Source of the DNA: Hyphochytrium catenoides
Lineage: Eukaryota; Sar; Hyphochytriomycetes; Hyphochytriales; Hyphochytriaceae
Direction: 5' to 3'
Assembly: GCA_900088475.1 (NCBI GenBank)
Contig: FLMG01002084.1
Span: forward strand, 5,001 to 39,124
DNA length: 34,124 bases
Shown here: positions 1-11,694 of the stretch, one piece after another
Layout: every line of letters begins with the position of its first letter
How positions within the stretch are numbered: position 1 is the first letter of the stretch
Position numbers and translations under genes: made by a program
Notes under the pieces: model-generated
Seen by the model: the letters and a program-made list of their open reading frames with translations, nothing else
What the model was told of the DNA's origin: nothing
The model's database searches: none

Positions 1-171
1 CCAATATCCAGAATATCATTCTAAACACGTGATGTCACAAGGTAGATTGGATTCATTGGTAGCTGAGAGATATTAGAGGTGGCACATAAATCCACTTCTG
101 AGCTTGGAGAGACAGAATAGGAATATATCACCGAGGTCAGAGTGGTGAGATGTCGAAAATGATGGATAGAT

Positions 172-208
172 AGTCTGTCTCTCTCTCTCTCCCTCTCTCT
201 CTCTCTTT
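172..208. repeat. (CT)n microsatellite
   Basis: An interrupted CT dinucleotide run on the + strand. A related imperfect (TCTCTG)n run lies at about 420-443. This is among the few places in the window where the + strand is the pyrimidine-rich one. Confidence 0.9.
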
Positions 209-662
209 CCCCACTGTTTTCCTCACACGTCCCCCATCTCTCTTCTTGTGGCGGATGTGGCGCTTTCAAGGCTAAGCAGGCGCCTGTGTGTGGTTTGGGC
301 AGTGAGAATGTTTGGGGCAAAGAGAGAGAGACACCTTTGGTCAGCCTTTGGCTAGATTCTTTGAGATGAGGCGAGAGAAGTCGACGGCTGGCAGCACTGG
401 CACGTGGTTGGGCGGGCCCCTGTCTGTCTCTGTCTCTGTCTCTCACAAGTAGCAGGTGCGAGGAAATGAGAGAGGATGCCAAAGATGTGGCTGGGAAGAG
501 GAAGTCCAAGGGATCTAGCAAGGTGGGTGAGGATCGAGACAGAGATAACAGAGAGATTGCTATCTATGGAAGACGCTTAGCTAAAAATATAGACAGAGTC
601 CTGAGAGATTTTCTAGGAAGCAAGAGGAGGAAGCGGTTTGGACATCTTTGTGTGGCTGCTAG

Positions 663-663
<1 letters not shown>

Positions 664-705
<42 letters not shown>
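664..705. repeat. (CT)n microsatellite, about 20 units
   Basis: Nearly perfect CT run. Translated, it gives the Ser-Leu repeat seen in one local open frame, which I regard as non-coding. Confidence 0.95.
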
Positions 706-708
<3 letters not shown>

Positions 709-1317
709 CTTTCTCTCTATCCGTGCCGTACAGTGCAGTTGAAGCAGGCGCACTTCGGTAGCCAAAACGGCCTAAGACATGGGTAAATTTTACTCTTCCC
801 TTTCCTCATCTCTTCGTCTTTTGACCCTCTTCCTCCTCTCTTCCCAAGCTCCCTCTCCCGCCTGTCCAAGGTCGAAAGGACCTGCTAGTTCAACTGGCGC
901 AACCAATGAGAGGTAGCGGGAAGAGAGAGACTGGCGCCAGTGCAGAGATTAACTAGCCTGGGAGAGAGAGAGACAGGATGAGAGAGAGAAAGAAAGGGAA
1001 GAGAAAAGAGAAGACTTCCTCAAGCGTGTTCGTCAGAGAGGACCCACCCTTTGTACCGCACGCTGACGCTAAAGCAACAGGTGCACTTGAACTATGAACC
1101 CGCAACGCTTCGATGGATGAACTTCTCTCTTCTCTCTCCATTTATGTGCTTGTATGTGAAGGCGGCGAAGGGCACACCTCCGCCAGTCATTTCCTTCGAA
1201 TCTCTGTTCGCTCTAAAAGAGAGAGCACAAAAATGTCCACAAGGGAGACAAAGCCTTTCACGGCAGCAGCCTCCATCTTTGAAGGGGAAGGATCAACGAA
1301 GCTTAATGAAAATGAGA

Positions 1318-1323
1318 ACGAGG

Positions 1324-1370
<47 letters not shown>

Positions 1371-1485
1371 GGGAGAGGGAGGAGAGAGGAAGGCGACACG
1401 TAGATACGAATAGTAGCAGGTAAAACAGGAAGAGAGAGAGAAGAGAGAGAGGGAGGGAGAGAACGAGAGAGCTAGGGAAGAGAGA
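1318..1485. repeat. (GA)n-rich tract
   Basis: Two purine-rich blocks (about 1318-1390 and 1425-1485) of imperfect GA repeats with GGGA and AAGA interruptions on the + strand, separated by a short unique segment. Confidence 0.9.
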
Positions 1486-2636
1486 GTGACACCTGCTGCA
1501 AGTCCAGGAAGTGCAGCGCTTGTGATGGAGGCCTCTTATACAGCGCAGGTGTGAGTTCACGACAGAACACCAATGGAAGGCTGGAAAGGTTTATAGAGAA
1601 GAGAGACGACTTAGCCCCGCAAGAAGAGGAAGAAAGAGCCAGACAATCAGAGGACGGAACCTAATAAAGAGAAGTGAAGAACAGAGAGAACTAACCGTTG
1701 CTGACGATGAGTGGATGCGACCAAGTCCGGCGCCACTTCCCGTCATTCACTTCCCCTGTAGAGCAACTACCCATACCTTAGTTCCTCGTAGAGAGATCAC
1801 TCGCATGCTTCTTCCGTTTACTGTCGTGACTGTGGCGCGGGGGCCAAGGAGTGAAGAAGGATCCAAGAACATTGTGATGAGCAGGAAGCAAACCATCATC
1901 GTGTCGCCATCCAGGATATATCACCTCAGTTCCGCGGCGAAACATTCCTCGCGCCAACCTCTTCCTTCCGCCCTCTTCTCGGCCTCGTAGGATGGAATCT
2001 TCCTTTCTCGAATTTTCTGCATGCGATCGACGTGCTCCTGGCAGTCCTCACTGGCTGCGATGGGCTTCACCTCTTTCACCAATATCCTCATCTACTACTA
2101 AGCCTAAATTCATAGCGCTCCTGCTGCCAAGAGAAGGCCCAGCAACAGATTCACTCAACATATTTAGTCTCTTCCCCCTTTGACCGCTCCTTCATGTCTT
2201 AGCAGCATTATACCTTTCATTGACTAACCGACTCGACAGCTAGCTGTAGGCAACCCCGCTTTAGGAATAAATGGGTTCCCGTCCGGGACTGCGGTGCCTT
2301 ACTCTAGAGTGTACTTGTCAGTTACCGCGTTGAGAAACTGCATCCCGACAACAACGGTCTGCAAATGCAATTCAGACATGAGATGGTCTATATAACTAAG
2401 CGGCAGAGCAACGCTGAGTCAATGACAAGGGGAAAAGCAAGATTAGGTTGTTGCATTGAGTGTTATAGACTCTGAACTCCTTTTGCGGCCAGAGTGTGAC
2501 TAGTAACATGAATAACGCCTAGGACAGAAACGGATAGACATAGGGCATGTGGACAATGTTAGGCCGAGCTCTAAGGAGTTGATATGTCCATCTTGCTTCC
2601 GCTGTTGCTACTCCCGGGCCTTCCTCAAATTGGACC

Positions 2637-2707
2637 GGGAGCGGGAGAGAAGATGGCATTGGGAGCGCAAGATGGCATTGGGAGCGGGAAGAGAAGATGG
2701 CATTGGG
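2637..2707. repeat. Short tandem repeat, three copies of a 14-bp core
   Basis: The core AAGATGGCATTGGG occurs exactly at 2650-2663, 2669-2682 and 2694-2707. The spacers are GCG-containing and of slightly different length (5 and 11 nt). The period (19 and 25 nt) is not constant, which suggests an old tandem duplication with small insertions. Confidence 0.85.
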
Positions 2708-3303
2708 CTACAGATGTTCCTCTTTCAATACACTTGCCCTACCATCAATATCACGAAATGACTGTCTGCTATGGGAAGGACTCAGTCCTGTGGCAATCGT
2801 CCCCGCCTGTTTAATCCAGCACATAAAATTGATCCCCCAACGGGCAAAGAGCGTACACCCGAGGAGTACCTTTCTTCTGAATGACCTTTCGCTGAAGTCG
2901 CCCCAACACTTCGCCATCACCTTTCCCAGCAATTGCTGGCCGCAAGAACAAAGGAAAGACTACCTCGTCGACCTCCCGCAAAATGACAGGTGGTCACGGT
3001 GGATAGACTCTAGACCGCACTGCAAGTGCACTGTGCAGTCCTCGGGCCAGATATAGATTCTGGAGCAGATGCAGGATTGGTTGGAGACTCATGATCTATG
3101 GGATGACTTATGAGGTTTACTACTGGTACTAATTTATAATAGGCGTCTGTAAGAGTGCAGGTCCACCCGCGCTAAGCTACTCTCATCCTGCTTGGCTTAG
3201 CGTGTAATGTGTGCAAGCCACTGATAAAGGAGAAATGAACGGAGAAGTATTTATAAGAGGGAGATATCTTGGAAGCCCACAAGCAAGGCGGAGGATCGCC
3301 ACG

Positions 3304-4008
3304 TTACACAGCATTGTGCGCCCGATACTGGTAGCTGTCCTTGCTATGGCTCTCATGCGAGAATCCTCGCGCCGTACGGGTAAACTGTATGAACATGCCT
3401 GCCAGAGCTAGGACAATTGTTGCCGCAAAGTACGCCCACCAGCTGTCCCGCACTCCTGGGTTCTCGCCACTAACAGCCTCCTCCACGTCATTCTTGTTAG
3501 GGAGGCCATAGCTTCCAATAAAGAAGCCAGCGCCAGCTACCGCATAGTAGGCGCCTTCCCAAGAAGAGATGATGATGATACCAGGCCGGATGAAAAGCAG
3601 AACCAGCACGCCAATTGCCAGTGCGCACACACCTATGGAGACCCACATCACGACGTCCTGGTGGCCGGGAGAGATCTTGTAAAGGAAGCTGTCAAAGAGG
3701 AAGCGACCGAGAACTGCGCCGCCCAGCGCACCTAAGACAAAGACTGCTAGTTTGAAAAGGGTGAAGGCCAACACAGCGCCGACCACACCACCAATGGCGA
3801 AGGCAATCCATGAAGCTGTGTCGTTAGCGTCTGTTGCCTCATACGTGATGGCGTAAGCAATAGATCCCAGAAGCAGGAAGCCAGCGATCGCTAGCGTAAC
3901 TCGATATATTCTATATCCAAAGAAGCATATAATCAACCCCACAGGGATGATGATGCCCGCGGCAACATTGGCGGGCACGCCTTCGATCTGGATGTCGGCG
4001 CCAGCCAT
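3304..4008 (-). CDS. TMEM198-like (DUF4203) multi-pass membrane protein
   Basis: One uninterrupted 234-residue frame starting at ATG 4008. It is almost entirely hydrophobic: paired helices at about residues 15-55, a Gly/Ala-rich pair at about 66-105, a further pair at about 120-165, and a last helix at about 191-209. A basic and polar C-terminus follows. The order of helices, the Gly-rich GALGGAVLGRFLFD stretch after the fourth helix, and the conserved R-P-G-x-I-I-I-x-S-S-W-x-G-A-Y segment near 140-155 fit the DUF4203/TMEM198 family (about seven transmembrane helices). Animal TMEM198 has been linked to Wnt co-receptor phosphorylation; in protists the role is unknown, so no function is assigned. 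It is the only well-supported gene here without an intron. Its 5' neighbour is divergent, with a GA tract about 300 bp upstream of the ATG. Confidence 0.85.
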   Translation of the reverse strand: MAGADIQIEGVPANVAAGIIIPVGLIICFFGYRIYRVTLAIAGFLLLGSIAYAITYEATDANDTASWIAFAIGGVVGAVLAFTLFKLAVFVLGALGGAVLGRFLFDSFLYKISPGHQDVVMWVSIGVCALAIGVLVLLFIRPGIIIISSWEGAYYAVAGAGFFIGSYGLPNKNDVEEAVSGENPGVRDSWWAYFAATIVLALAGMFIQFTRTARGFSHESHSKDSYQYRAHNAV

Positions 4009-4299
4009 ACTTCCTTGCTACTTATTGATAAAGCACCTCCTCTTGGCCGATAAGTTGATTGGGAGCCTTTCCTCTATTAGTTAACCTCGGTGCCACGCCA
4101 CGGAGAGTGAAACTTTGCTAATGAGGAGCTGGATGTCAATGGCTTTTGAATAGATATGGTAAATCTGAGACTGGCCTTGACCTTTTCCTTGGACAATTCA
4201 GTCGGCGCCCAGACTGGGATGATGCCTGGAAAGATCTTTCAGCTTCTGAAAGCAGTACAGTACAGTAGCAGAAGGTTCTGAGGACATGAGAGACAACGC

Positions 4300-4303
<4 letters not shown>

Positions 4304-4338
<35 letters not shown>

Positions 4339-4509
4339 AACGAAGAAAAAGAGAGAGCAGTAAGAAAGAAAGACAGAGGGAGAGACGGAGAATGAGAGAA
4401 GAGAAAGAGTGAGAGAGAGTGAGAGAAGGGGAGAACGAAAGAGAGAGAGAGAGAGACAGAGAGACAGAGAGAGAGAGAGAGAGAGACAGAGAGACAGAGA
4501 GAGAGAGAC

Positions 4510-4550
<41 letters not shown>

Positions 4551-4563
4551 AAGAAAAAGAGAC
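4304..4563. repeat. Long (GA)n tract 5' of the TMEM198-like gene
   Basis: Block 4304-4338 is nearly pure GA. Block 4380-4563 is GA with periodic CAGA, GGGA and AAGA interruptions. The nearer end lies about 300 bp upstream of the ATG at 4008, so on that gene's sense strand the tract is pyrimidine-rich. Confidence 0.95.
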
Positions 4564-5755
4564 AAGAGACAGCAAGAGACACGAAGGGAGGATGACGGCA
4601 GTGGTGGCGGCGGCAGACATAGACACAAAGTAGGAACGAAATGGGCAAACTGGATCTAGTTATAAGCTTTGTGAAGTAAGACACTAAACCATTCCGATCG
4701 AGGATCAGCGGGCTTCCTCTGAGTATATTCCTGTTACCTCTCGTTCTTATTAAGAATATGATGAGCAATCTGTTTTATGTCCTTGGGTTTGAATCTCGCC
4801 TCTGATTGGCTACAAGTATTTACAATTTACCCAATAAGATGGAGCTAGAGACTTAGTCCGCCCTACATCCTGAACCTGATTGGCTAATGCTTCCCCTGCG
4901 TCTTAGGCCATGTCCAGGACAGAGGAAAGGGAAATCTGGTGATGGGACGGAACGCGCTGTCCACCGTGGAACGACCTTTGACCTCTAACGACCGTTAGCG
5001 GCTCCTCATCCACCACCTAACGACCGATCCTTTCCCCTCCTCCTCCGTCCTCCTCTCTCCCTTGGGTGGTCGGGGTCGGGCTGCTTATCATCCTGTTCCA
5101 GTCTAATGATCAAGGAAAGATAATAAGGCATCGCCTCCGCGCCGTCAAGAACCTTATCATCTTTTGTCCATCCTTTCTTCTGATACTTCTATAGAAGTGG
5201 TTAGAGGCCCCACGGGCACAATCGGCACGGCGTAACGACGCCCCCGAATTAAAGTAACTTGTTATCAAACGTCCTTTCCCAGAATGGTAGTAGGATTTTA
5301 TTAGCACAAGAATTAATGATATAACGTATGTAGCGTTGTTGCGCGCTCTTAGTCGTTAGACTCCATGGCAAGGAGGCAAAACCATAGAGAAGGAAGCAGC
5401 GGTCACCCAAAACTTCTCTTCCTTCTCAACCTCCTTCCGGCCTCGTAATACCCGGGATGCAAATGAAAGTCAAAGGATACAGATAGCCTTTGTCTACCAA
5501 TCATACACCATCAACACAACGTCATCCCGAAAAAAGCCCTAATAGCTTTGAATTTTTATAGATTAGATGAACTGTTGTCCCATTACTAAACGTGTCAAGG
5601 AGCAACGGGGTGGTGGAGATGGAGATTGGTTGTTGATGGTGGTGATGGTTCAAGACTCAAGCAGAGTCCGCCGACGATCAGAACCCCTTGGCAAACGGGA
5701 TGGGGCATGGAAGGAAAGTAGGGAAGGAAGCGTACACCCGGGAACAACCGGAATA

Positions 5756-5846
5756 AGTAGCGCTCGTCGACACCGAAAAAGATACAGAAAATGACCAGCA
5801 AGAGCAGCGCCCGCCGACACAGAATAGATACAGAAAATGACCAGCA
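5756..5846. repeat. Imperfect 45-bp tandem duplication
   Basis: Copy 1 is 5756-5800 and copy 2 is 5803-5846. Both run from an AG(T/C)AGCGC start through CGACAC to a shared GATACAGAAAATGACCAGCA end, with a few substitutions and a 1-nt length difference. A single tandem duplication explains it. Confidence 0.85.
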
Positions 5847-6970
5847 GCGTCATGCTGGTGTTTCCCTGGCGTCCTCACATTGTGAAGCCCACTCGTCCTC
5901 CTATCAGATCTTCCATACAGGTATGAAAGTATACTACCGCAGGTTACCCTTAGGTTATTTCCAATGCCCATGAAACCTCAAGTGAAGAGGGATGCGATTG
6001 AAGCGCTACGAGTCCCTCTCTTGTACACGATCAATTAATGATGGCGTCCCTCTCCAAGACGAAGAAACCCTGCTATTGTTGCAAGGGAAGAGGAGCAGCA
6101 TACAGGAAAATAAAAAAAAAGAAGAGAAAGGAATGCAGAGGTGCTGCAATGGCGGGCAAGCGCGCCTTTGGCTGCATGTCAATCTAGCCCACTCGGACAA
6201 CTTACTCGAGCGCAGGAGGCGTAGCACAATTGGCCAGGCATAACTGGGTAGGGACCGCTGCAGTGGTAGTGGACAAAGAGGATAGAGACTAAATTATCCG
6301 CCTCCTCGTTTCAGTTCGGTCCAGGTAGGAGAGCAACTCAATACCTCCTTAGAACGAACGTGCAGAGTATACATCATTCACGTGCAATACTTGCGCAGTC
6401 AATTACTAGAGAGGAGGCACTCACAGAAACCATGTAAGCTGGGACAGACCGGGGAGGAGCAACAGACCACGTCTGTTGAAGACCAGATCTGCAGCTGGTA
6501 GCAGCGGACACAGAGAGCTACATCTAACGGAGGCAGAGACCAAGTGGATGCGAAGAAGAAAGAAGAGGAAGGTCATGAGGTGATGGACCACCATGAAAGG
6601 ATCCAGGCAGGACAATTCCTATGACGGTGCAGTGAAGCGGTGGATATTCCGTAATAGAGCCCCATATATTCTTGATAATAATCAATCTGGAGAGCTTTCG
6701 GCTTCAAGTGAAGAAAGATCTGGCTTGAGGGTACCGGTGGATGGGCTGAAAACCTTTGGGGCGTAGCATTATCTCTTAGGGGATGGGTGGGTCCAAAAGG
6801 TTGTGGCTCAGAGGTGAATGAAGGTCAAGGCCTCAAAAGATCCAGTGGCGCTACCTGTAACAGTAACAGGGTTATTATTACTGGGGATGACGGGCCCCAG
6901 AGCAGAAAGGCAACTGAAGGGCAACCAAGGGGATGCGGCGATCCTAAGGTACAGAGCGGGTGAGAGGGCC

Positions 6971-6979
6971 AGAGAGAGA

Positions 6980-7025
<46 letters not shown>

Positions 7026-7314
7026 GAGAGAAGAGGGAGAGAGAGAGATTGATTGATTGGGGTCGAGACAGAGGGGAGAGAATTGGAAGAAAGAGGGGAG
7101 AGAACGGCGAGTAAGTGATAGAGAAGAGAGCAAGAGAGAGAGAGAGATCGCGGTGACTGATAGAGGATGAGAAAAAGAAAGGAGAGAGAGAGAAAGAGGA
7201 GCGAGAGAACGTGAGAGAGAAATAGATCATGGCTATAAGAAGGGTTGACGCAGACAGAGGAACGGTAGAAATACATGCAAAGGGGAAGGAGAGCGAGAGA
7301 GAGAGAGAGAGAGA
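6971..7314. repeat. Clustered (GA)n tracts 5' of the GST
   Basis: Strong GA runs at 6971-7030 and 7285-7314, with imperfect purine-rich sequence between them. The cluster ends about 280 bp upstream of the GST ATG at 7596. It is in the same + strand orientation as all tracts right of about 1300 except one short intronic CT run. Confidence 0.95.
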
Positions 7315-7595
7315 ATAATAGAAGAGCCTTCGAGAAACGGAAGCAAGCAAGAAGGAGAAGCCTGCGCCTTTGCTGGCTCCTTTCCCTTCCGTGTATTTTT
7401 TATAGTTTCCTACAGGGCAGAGGGAAGTGGGAAGGAGCATTAGAGGTAACGAAGAAGCTAGTAGAACATTCAATTTCTGGGGTCCTCATTAGCTCTGGCA
7501 GCTTATCGCATCATCGAGCTCATCGTCATTTCTTTGCTTGCCGCAGACCTCCGAAGCCTTAGTAAGCCACAAAGATCTTCAGCGGAAGACTCAAT

Positions 7596-8686
7596 ATGGC
7601 GCTCAATGGCAAAGTTACCGTCCATTACTTCCCCATTCGGGGCCGTGGAGAGCCTATCAGACTCTTCTTGGCGGAGCTTGATGTCAAGTTCGAAGCTGCC
7701 ACTCCCGCCAATTGGCCGGAGATGAAGACTAACGGTCTGCAGGATGGATCTCTTCCCTTTGGACAGATCCCTATGGTTGAGTTTGCCAATGGGCTGAAGC
7801 TGGTCCAGATGAACCCTATTCTAAGGTGAATGGCTCTCTTGACCTCTGACCTTTATGAGTCCTCATCGTCGCTCTCTGTGCCACTCTCTACTCTGCATTG
7901 GTGCCATGAGTGCTCATGATGGAATAGCTGTATTGGCCCGCTCTTTATGTCTCTTTCCTTTGCTCTTACTGCGTAGATGGACGCCATAGTGGGTCGGATG
8001 TGCCTCTTCAACTAGATTGCTTGTTTGTTTGCTTTCCTCCTGACGGTCTCAGAAAGTCGCACGGCAACCTAACTCTCTCGTGAGCAGATACATTGGTGCC
8101 GTTAGTGGAAGGGACGGTAACACGGCAGAGGAGAAGGCCGTGATAGATATGTACGTGGAGGGCGTAGAGGACTGGCGTTCCAAGTACGTGGAGCTTATCT
8201 ACAAAGACAAAGTGGCTCCTGAGAGGTTTGAAGCCTATAAGGAGTTTATCACCAAGGCGCCAACTGGTACGCTACTGAGGGTTCTACCTCTTCTGCCTGT
8301 GTCTCTCGTGTCTTTCTCTCTTGTCTTTCTCTCTCTGGGATGTATCTAACTCTCTCTATATATTACCTCTCGTCCTGTGGACTAACCCTTTCGCCTCTCT
8401 TCTCTCCCCGGCCATCGTCGCTCTAGGTAAAGTACATTTGTGGGAAGAAATCCTTCGGCGTTCAGGAGGCGAGTACTTGGTAAAGGGCGCAGCAGCGCCT
8501 TCCAGCGCGGATATCTCTCTGTTCGGCGTAGTCGATGACCACCTGCACCTAATTCCCGAGCTGCTGGCCAACTTCCCCTTGCTTAAGAGCTGGTATGGTA
8601 GGATGAAGGCGCGACCTAACATTGCCGCTTACTTGGCCTCCGACCCAGCTTGGAGGAAGAGTATCAATGCCAATGGCCTGGGCTAA
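7596..8686 (+). CDS. Glutathione S-transferase, sigma/pi-like cytosolic class
   Basis: Three exons: 7596-7825, 8088-8266 and 8427-8686. Both introns are GT..AG and the joins keep frame (AG|A and G|GT), giving 222 residues, the normal size for a cytosolic GST. Residues 1-80 are the thioredoxin-like GSH-binding domain. Y11 in VHYFPIRGRGEPIR is the expected catalytic tyrosine, and the cis-proline motif is Q57-I58-P59. The rest is the all-helical C-terminal domain, with the usual GG(E/D)YLV and SxADISLF segments near residues 160-185. It should conjugate glutathione to electrophiles or reduce peroxides. The SNAIL/TRAIL-type position that normally holds a Ser binding the gamma-glutamyl group reads Q71-M72-N73-P74-I75-L76-R77, so Ser is replaced by Met. 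The class call is by eye. Confidence 0.93.
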
Positions 8687-11656
8687 GGGTCCATACCTTA
8701 TTATAAATTATAAACACAGACAGTGAACTCATCTTTGCTCCTTGCCAAACCCATTGTAACCTGCCGTCTGTGAGGGTGATACCCGTTGATAGACGTTGGC
8801 TGGAAGACACATAGTGATACCACTGATCGGAGCCGCAAGTAAACAATAACAGCTGGCAGGCTAGAGCTTTAGCAGGCTCACTGCAAGAATGTAACCCTGA
8901 TCGTTAAGGGGCCATACGGCTTGGTTATGACCTTCTCCTGATCAGACTACCCTCAATTTTGGTAGTCCATGCTCAGGAGGGAAAGTGCTCTTTAGCCCGT
9001 GATCTCATGATGAATGTGTGTCACACGGTAGCGATAACATTTTAAGTGATGACAGCAATGGAGGAAGTCACTGGCTGCTATGTAGGCAGGTGTGACCTTG
9101 TTTTTATATAAAGATGTATGTGGGATCCGCAAGATCCGATCCTGAGCTTGATCACTGTCTGCAAGGAGAAGTAGATGGTACGAAAGGGCAGTAGGGCCGG
9201 CCGACTCGTTGTCCGTCTTATAGACTAGCCCCAAATCGTCCCTTATCCCTTGCATAGGGGAGGATCGCGGAAATGGTCGGACGCCATAGGATAGCAGATG
9301 CGCTAAGGCAACTGACTCAGAGCCCCATATCTTCGGCCAGGGGTTGACGCTAAGCCAAGCAGACCCTGTCCACTGCCTTCACACTTCAGCAGGCTCGTGT
9401 CGGAGCAGTGCTGCAGGCCCTAGGAGGACCTGAGTAGTGCAAAGCGCAACAAATGCTAGGAGACTAACAGTAAGAGTATGAGAGGAACATTAGACTTCCT
9501 CACTCTGGAGTAAGTGCCCGACAATGGGCTGTGACAGGATCACAGAGGTAACCCTCGCTTCCTTCTTGCTCACGCCCCAATCATCGTCTTTCAATAGACT
9601 CCCAACCTCAACCAACGGGCTTCTGGTTACACTGCAAGTTCTCTAGAGGACACTGCAATGGCGGCCAATGGCTAGGGTGGCCAGAGGAGGAGAAGAAGTG
9701 ACATCGTCAACGATACCAGGGGTGCTTGGTTATTAGTTGACTGTGTATTCTTCATTATAATAAAGGTTGAGGTCCCTTTCACTCTCTTCTTAGACCCAAA
9801 GTGCCCTTGCTTCACGCATGCCGGCCATCCCTCCTCCGGTTCTAGTAGCATGACGATGCTATCATCGTCCTCTATAGCTCCTCAGCTGCTACTATCTCAT
9901 CTCACCCTGAAATTGATAATAGACGAGCTAAGAGCAAGAGAGCAAGAGAGTTCCTTTGCTTCGTACTATTTTGCCTGTTGACGACACCCATGAGACTTCC
10001 CAGTCGGCTTTTACCTTGGCCATGAAGTCTCAATAGTAAGGTATGATCGACCAGGCTGTACTGTCTGCTCAAGGTCTTGAGTGCCAGTTCCAGTGCGGTT
10101 CTGAGGATTGCAAGGCGACAGGTCCCGGAAAGCACTCTTCGAAGGAACAGTAACTAGACGAGTGCAGATGAGTCCTCATTGAAGGAGACAAACCAGCAGA
10201 GCCAGGCCACTCTTATCCTCCCTCGTCTCCTCCATCAAAGGACGGTACCGCAGATACTATCACGTATCAGTGGCATGTGCCAGGCCTGCCAGCCGATGCT
10301 TGCTTCTCAGGTGGGTCTATGCTTTGGCCTCGGTCTCCTCCTCTTGTGGTGTGCCCACTAGTTGAGCAGTGATGAGTCCATCACCTGTTCGCTGCTTCGC
10401 CGCCTCTAAAGATTACCATGAAGCTTCTCAACCCCTGATTCTTCTCAATTGGCAAAGGAGAAGAGTCTGTTGCGCTATAAACGCAGGAAGACCAACTATA
10501 TTTGTAGCGTCTGCCACTTTGTTGTAGGGCTCCCCCTAGGTATTCTCGGACTAGATGGTTCTGACTGCATATAATGCCTGTCTTGGTTGCACATTGTACT
10601 TCTTACTTTGGGGACGACTTTGATTTCTTGTGTCAGCCCGGAGCTACTTTCGTGTTCACGACTTTCCGTTACATGGCACAGTGCATTGGTGAGACTCTAT
10701 CATTAGCAGGGAGTTCTACTGATAGGTGCAGACAGGGTCGAGAGTGGGAGGACATGCTTGGGCTGCCAATGGATAGCAGACCAGGAACTGGCTTCCGGCA
10801 AGGAGTGACAGCTCCTAAAACCTCCTAAAAGTAAGAATAACTCTTGGGTTTTCGGCCCCAAATATGATGGAACTTAGCACTTGTGGAGGCTAGACAGAGT
10901 TTCCTGCTGAACTACCGAAAGAGGAAAAGGATAGGAACAGCCAAAGGCAGCCAAATATATTGCGATTATGTAGGGAAGACTCTTCCTATCTTTCCAGGCG
11001 AACTAGTTCTACTCCTTGTTAACCTCGCTATCATCTTCTGAGAGATAACAGAGCTGGAGTAGAAGTTATCGTCCAATGCTCCCTCTTGTCCCTAGCCTTC
11101 TCTTCACAAAGAAAGGAAAGGACAAGAGGATGACCTAACTAATCTTGGAAAGACTTGGATGGGAGGACAGTGATTCACACCCATAATGAACTAGAGCCAT
11201 GCAGCTTAGGAAGTTAGCCCTCGTTAGTGAGGCTGAGGATTGGGTTCGTCGGACGGCAGCCTTGAGAGCGAAGAGATACGTACAAGGCCGAACAGACCAA
11301 GAGAGAAGCAAGGAAGACAGAGCAGGAGCCAGGTCACGATCTCTGGGGACAGTAATACAAATGCTGCATTGCTCGTCTAACAGATCCTTTCCTTGTTGAA
11401 GGTATCGCAAGTGGTATTTTCCCTGATTATAAGCATCGGAAAGGTATTTGAAATAAACACCTACAACTGGAAGTTTTCAACTTGATGTTTCTGTGTTTGG
11501 CTTGGTCTTGGACTATCAGCGTGTGTTTGAGGGTTAAATGTATGGGTAAACAGAGTTGTGTGTAGCCGTTGCTACAACACGGTTCAGAACCCAAGAACCT
11601 ATTCCAATACGGGTACAAGCAAGGAGAGAGGGGGAGTGAGGGGAAGAGGGAGAAAA

Positions 11657-11694
<38 letters not shown>

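Larger units (their letters stand above)
1..3303. other. Gene-poor, microsatellite-rich left flank
   Basis: No open frame here resembles a known family, and none joins convincingly to another by splice sites. The stretch holds (CT)n and (GA)n tracts (listed separately), a short tandem repeat near 2637-2707, and otherwise unique sequence. The longer frames at 21-521, 953-1413 and 1303-1560 are mostly Ser-Leu or Arg-Glu runs translated from the microsatellites. A frame at 2697-3056 has more ordinary composition but no motif I recognise and no good splice partner. This may be the 3' or 5' territory of a gene outside the window. Confidence 0.5.
4009..7595. other. Divergent intergenic region between the TMEM198-like gene and the GST
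   Basis: About 3.6 kb holding two GA tract clusters, a 45-bp direct repeat at 5756-5846, and otherwise unique sequence. The GST 5' UTR is expected just upstream of 7596. Several open frames of 60-100 codons exist, but none shows a domain, a signal or splice partners. Those overlapping the GA tracts are simple Ser-Leu or Arg-Glu repeats. Confidence 0.5.

Noticed and set aside
779-919. Short ATG frame beginning MGKFYSSLSSSL, resembling an ARF-family N-terminus
   Set aside because: No P-loop (GLDxAGKTT) or other GTPase motif follows in any frame within reach, so the resemblance is probably chance.
721-1110. Weak similarity between the peptides RTVQLKQAHF (731-760) and RTLTLKQQVHL (1054-1086)
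   Set aside because: The nucleotide match is poor and no wider duplication is visible; likely coincidence.
1051-1413. Arg-Glu-rich open frames over GA tracts (also 4409-4633, 22765-22998 and 31887-32372)
   Set aside because: Same artefact on the GA strand. Composition is imposed by the repeat, with no conserved flanking coding sequence.
4136-4768. Long minus-strand open frame of Ser-Leu repeats (also 6808-7473, 11599-12060 and 22720-23274)
   Set aside because: These are translations of the (CT)n strand of the microsatellites. Several frames of the same tract are open at once, as expected from a dinucleotide repeat, and the flanks have no domain.
4781-4830. Possible tRNA B-box-like sequence GGTTTGAATCTC
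   Set aside because: The flanking bases do not form a T-arm stem, and no A box or acceptor stem is found upstream.
8992-9255. Minus-strand 87-codon frame considered as a retroelement remnant
   Set aside because: No reverse transcriptase, integrase or protease motif and no terminal repeats are visible.
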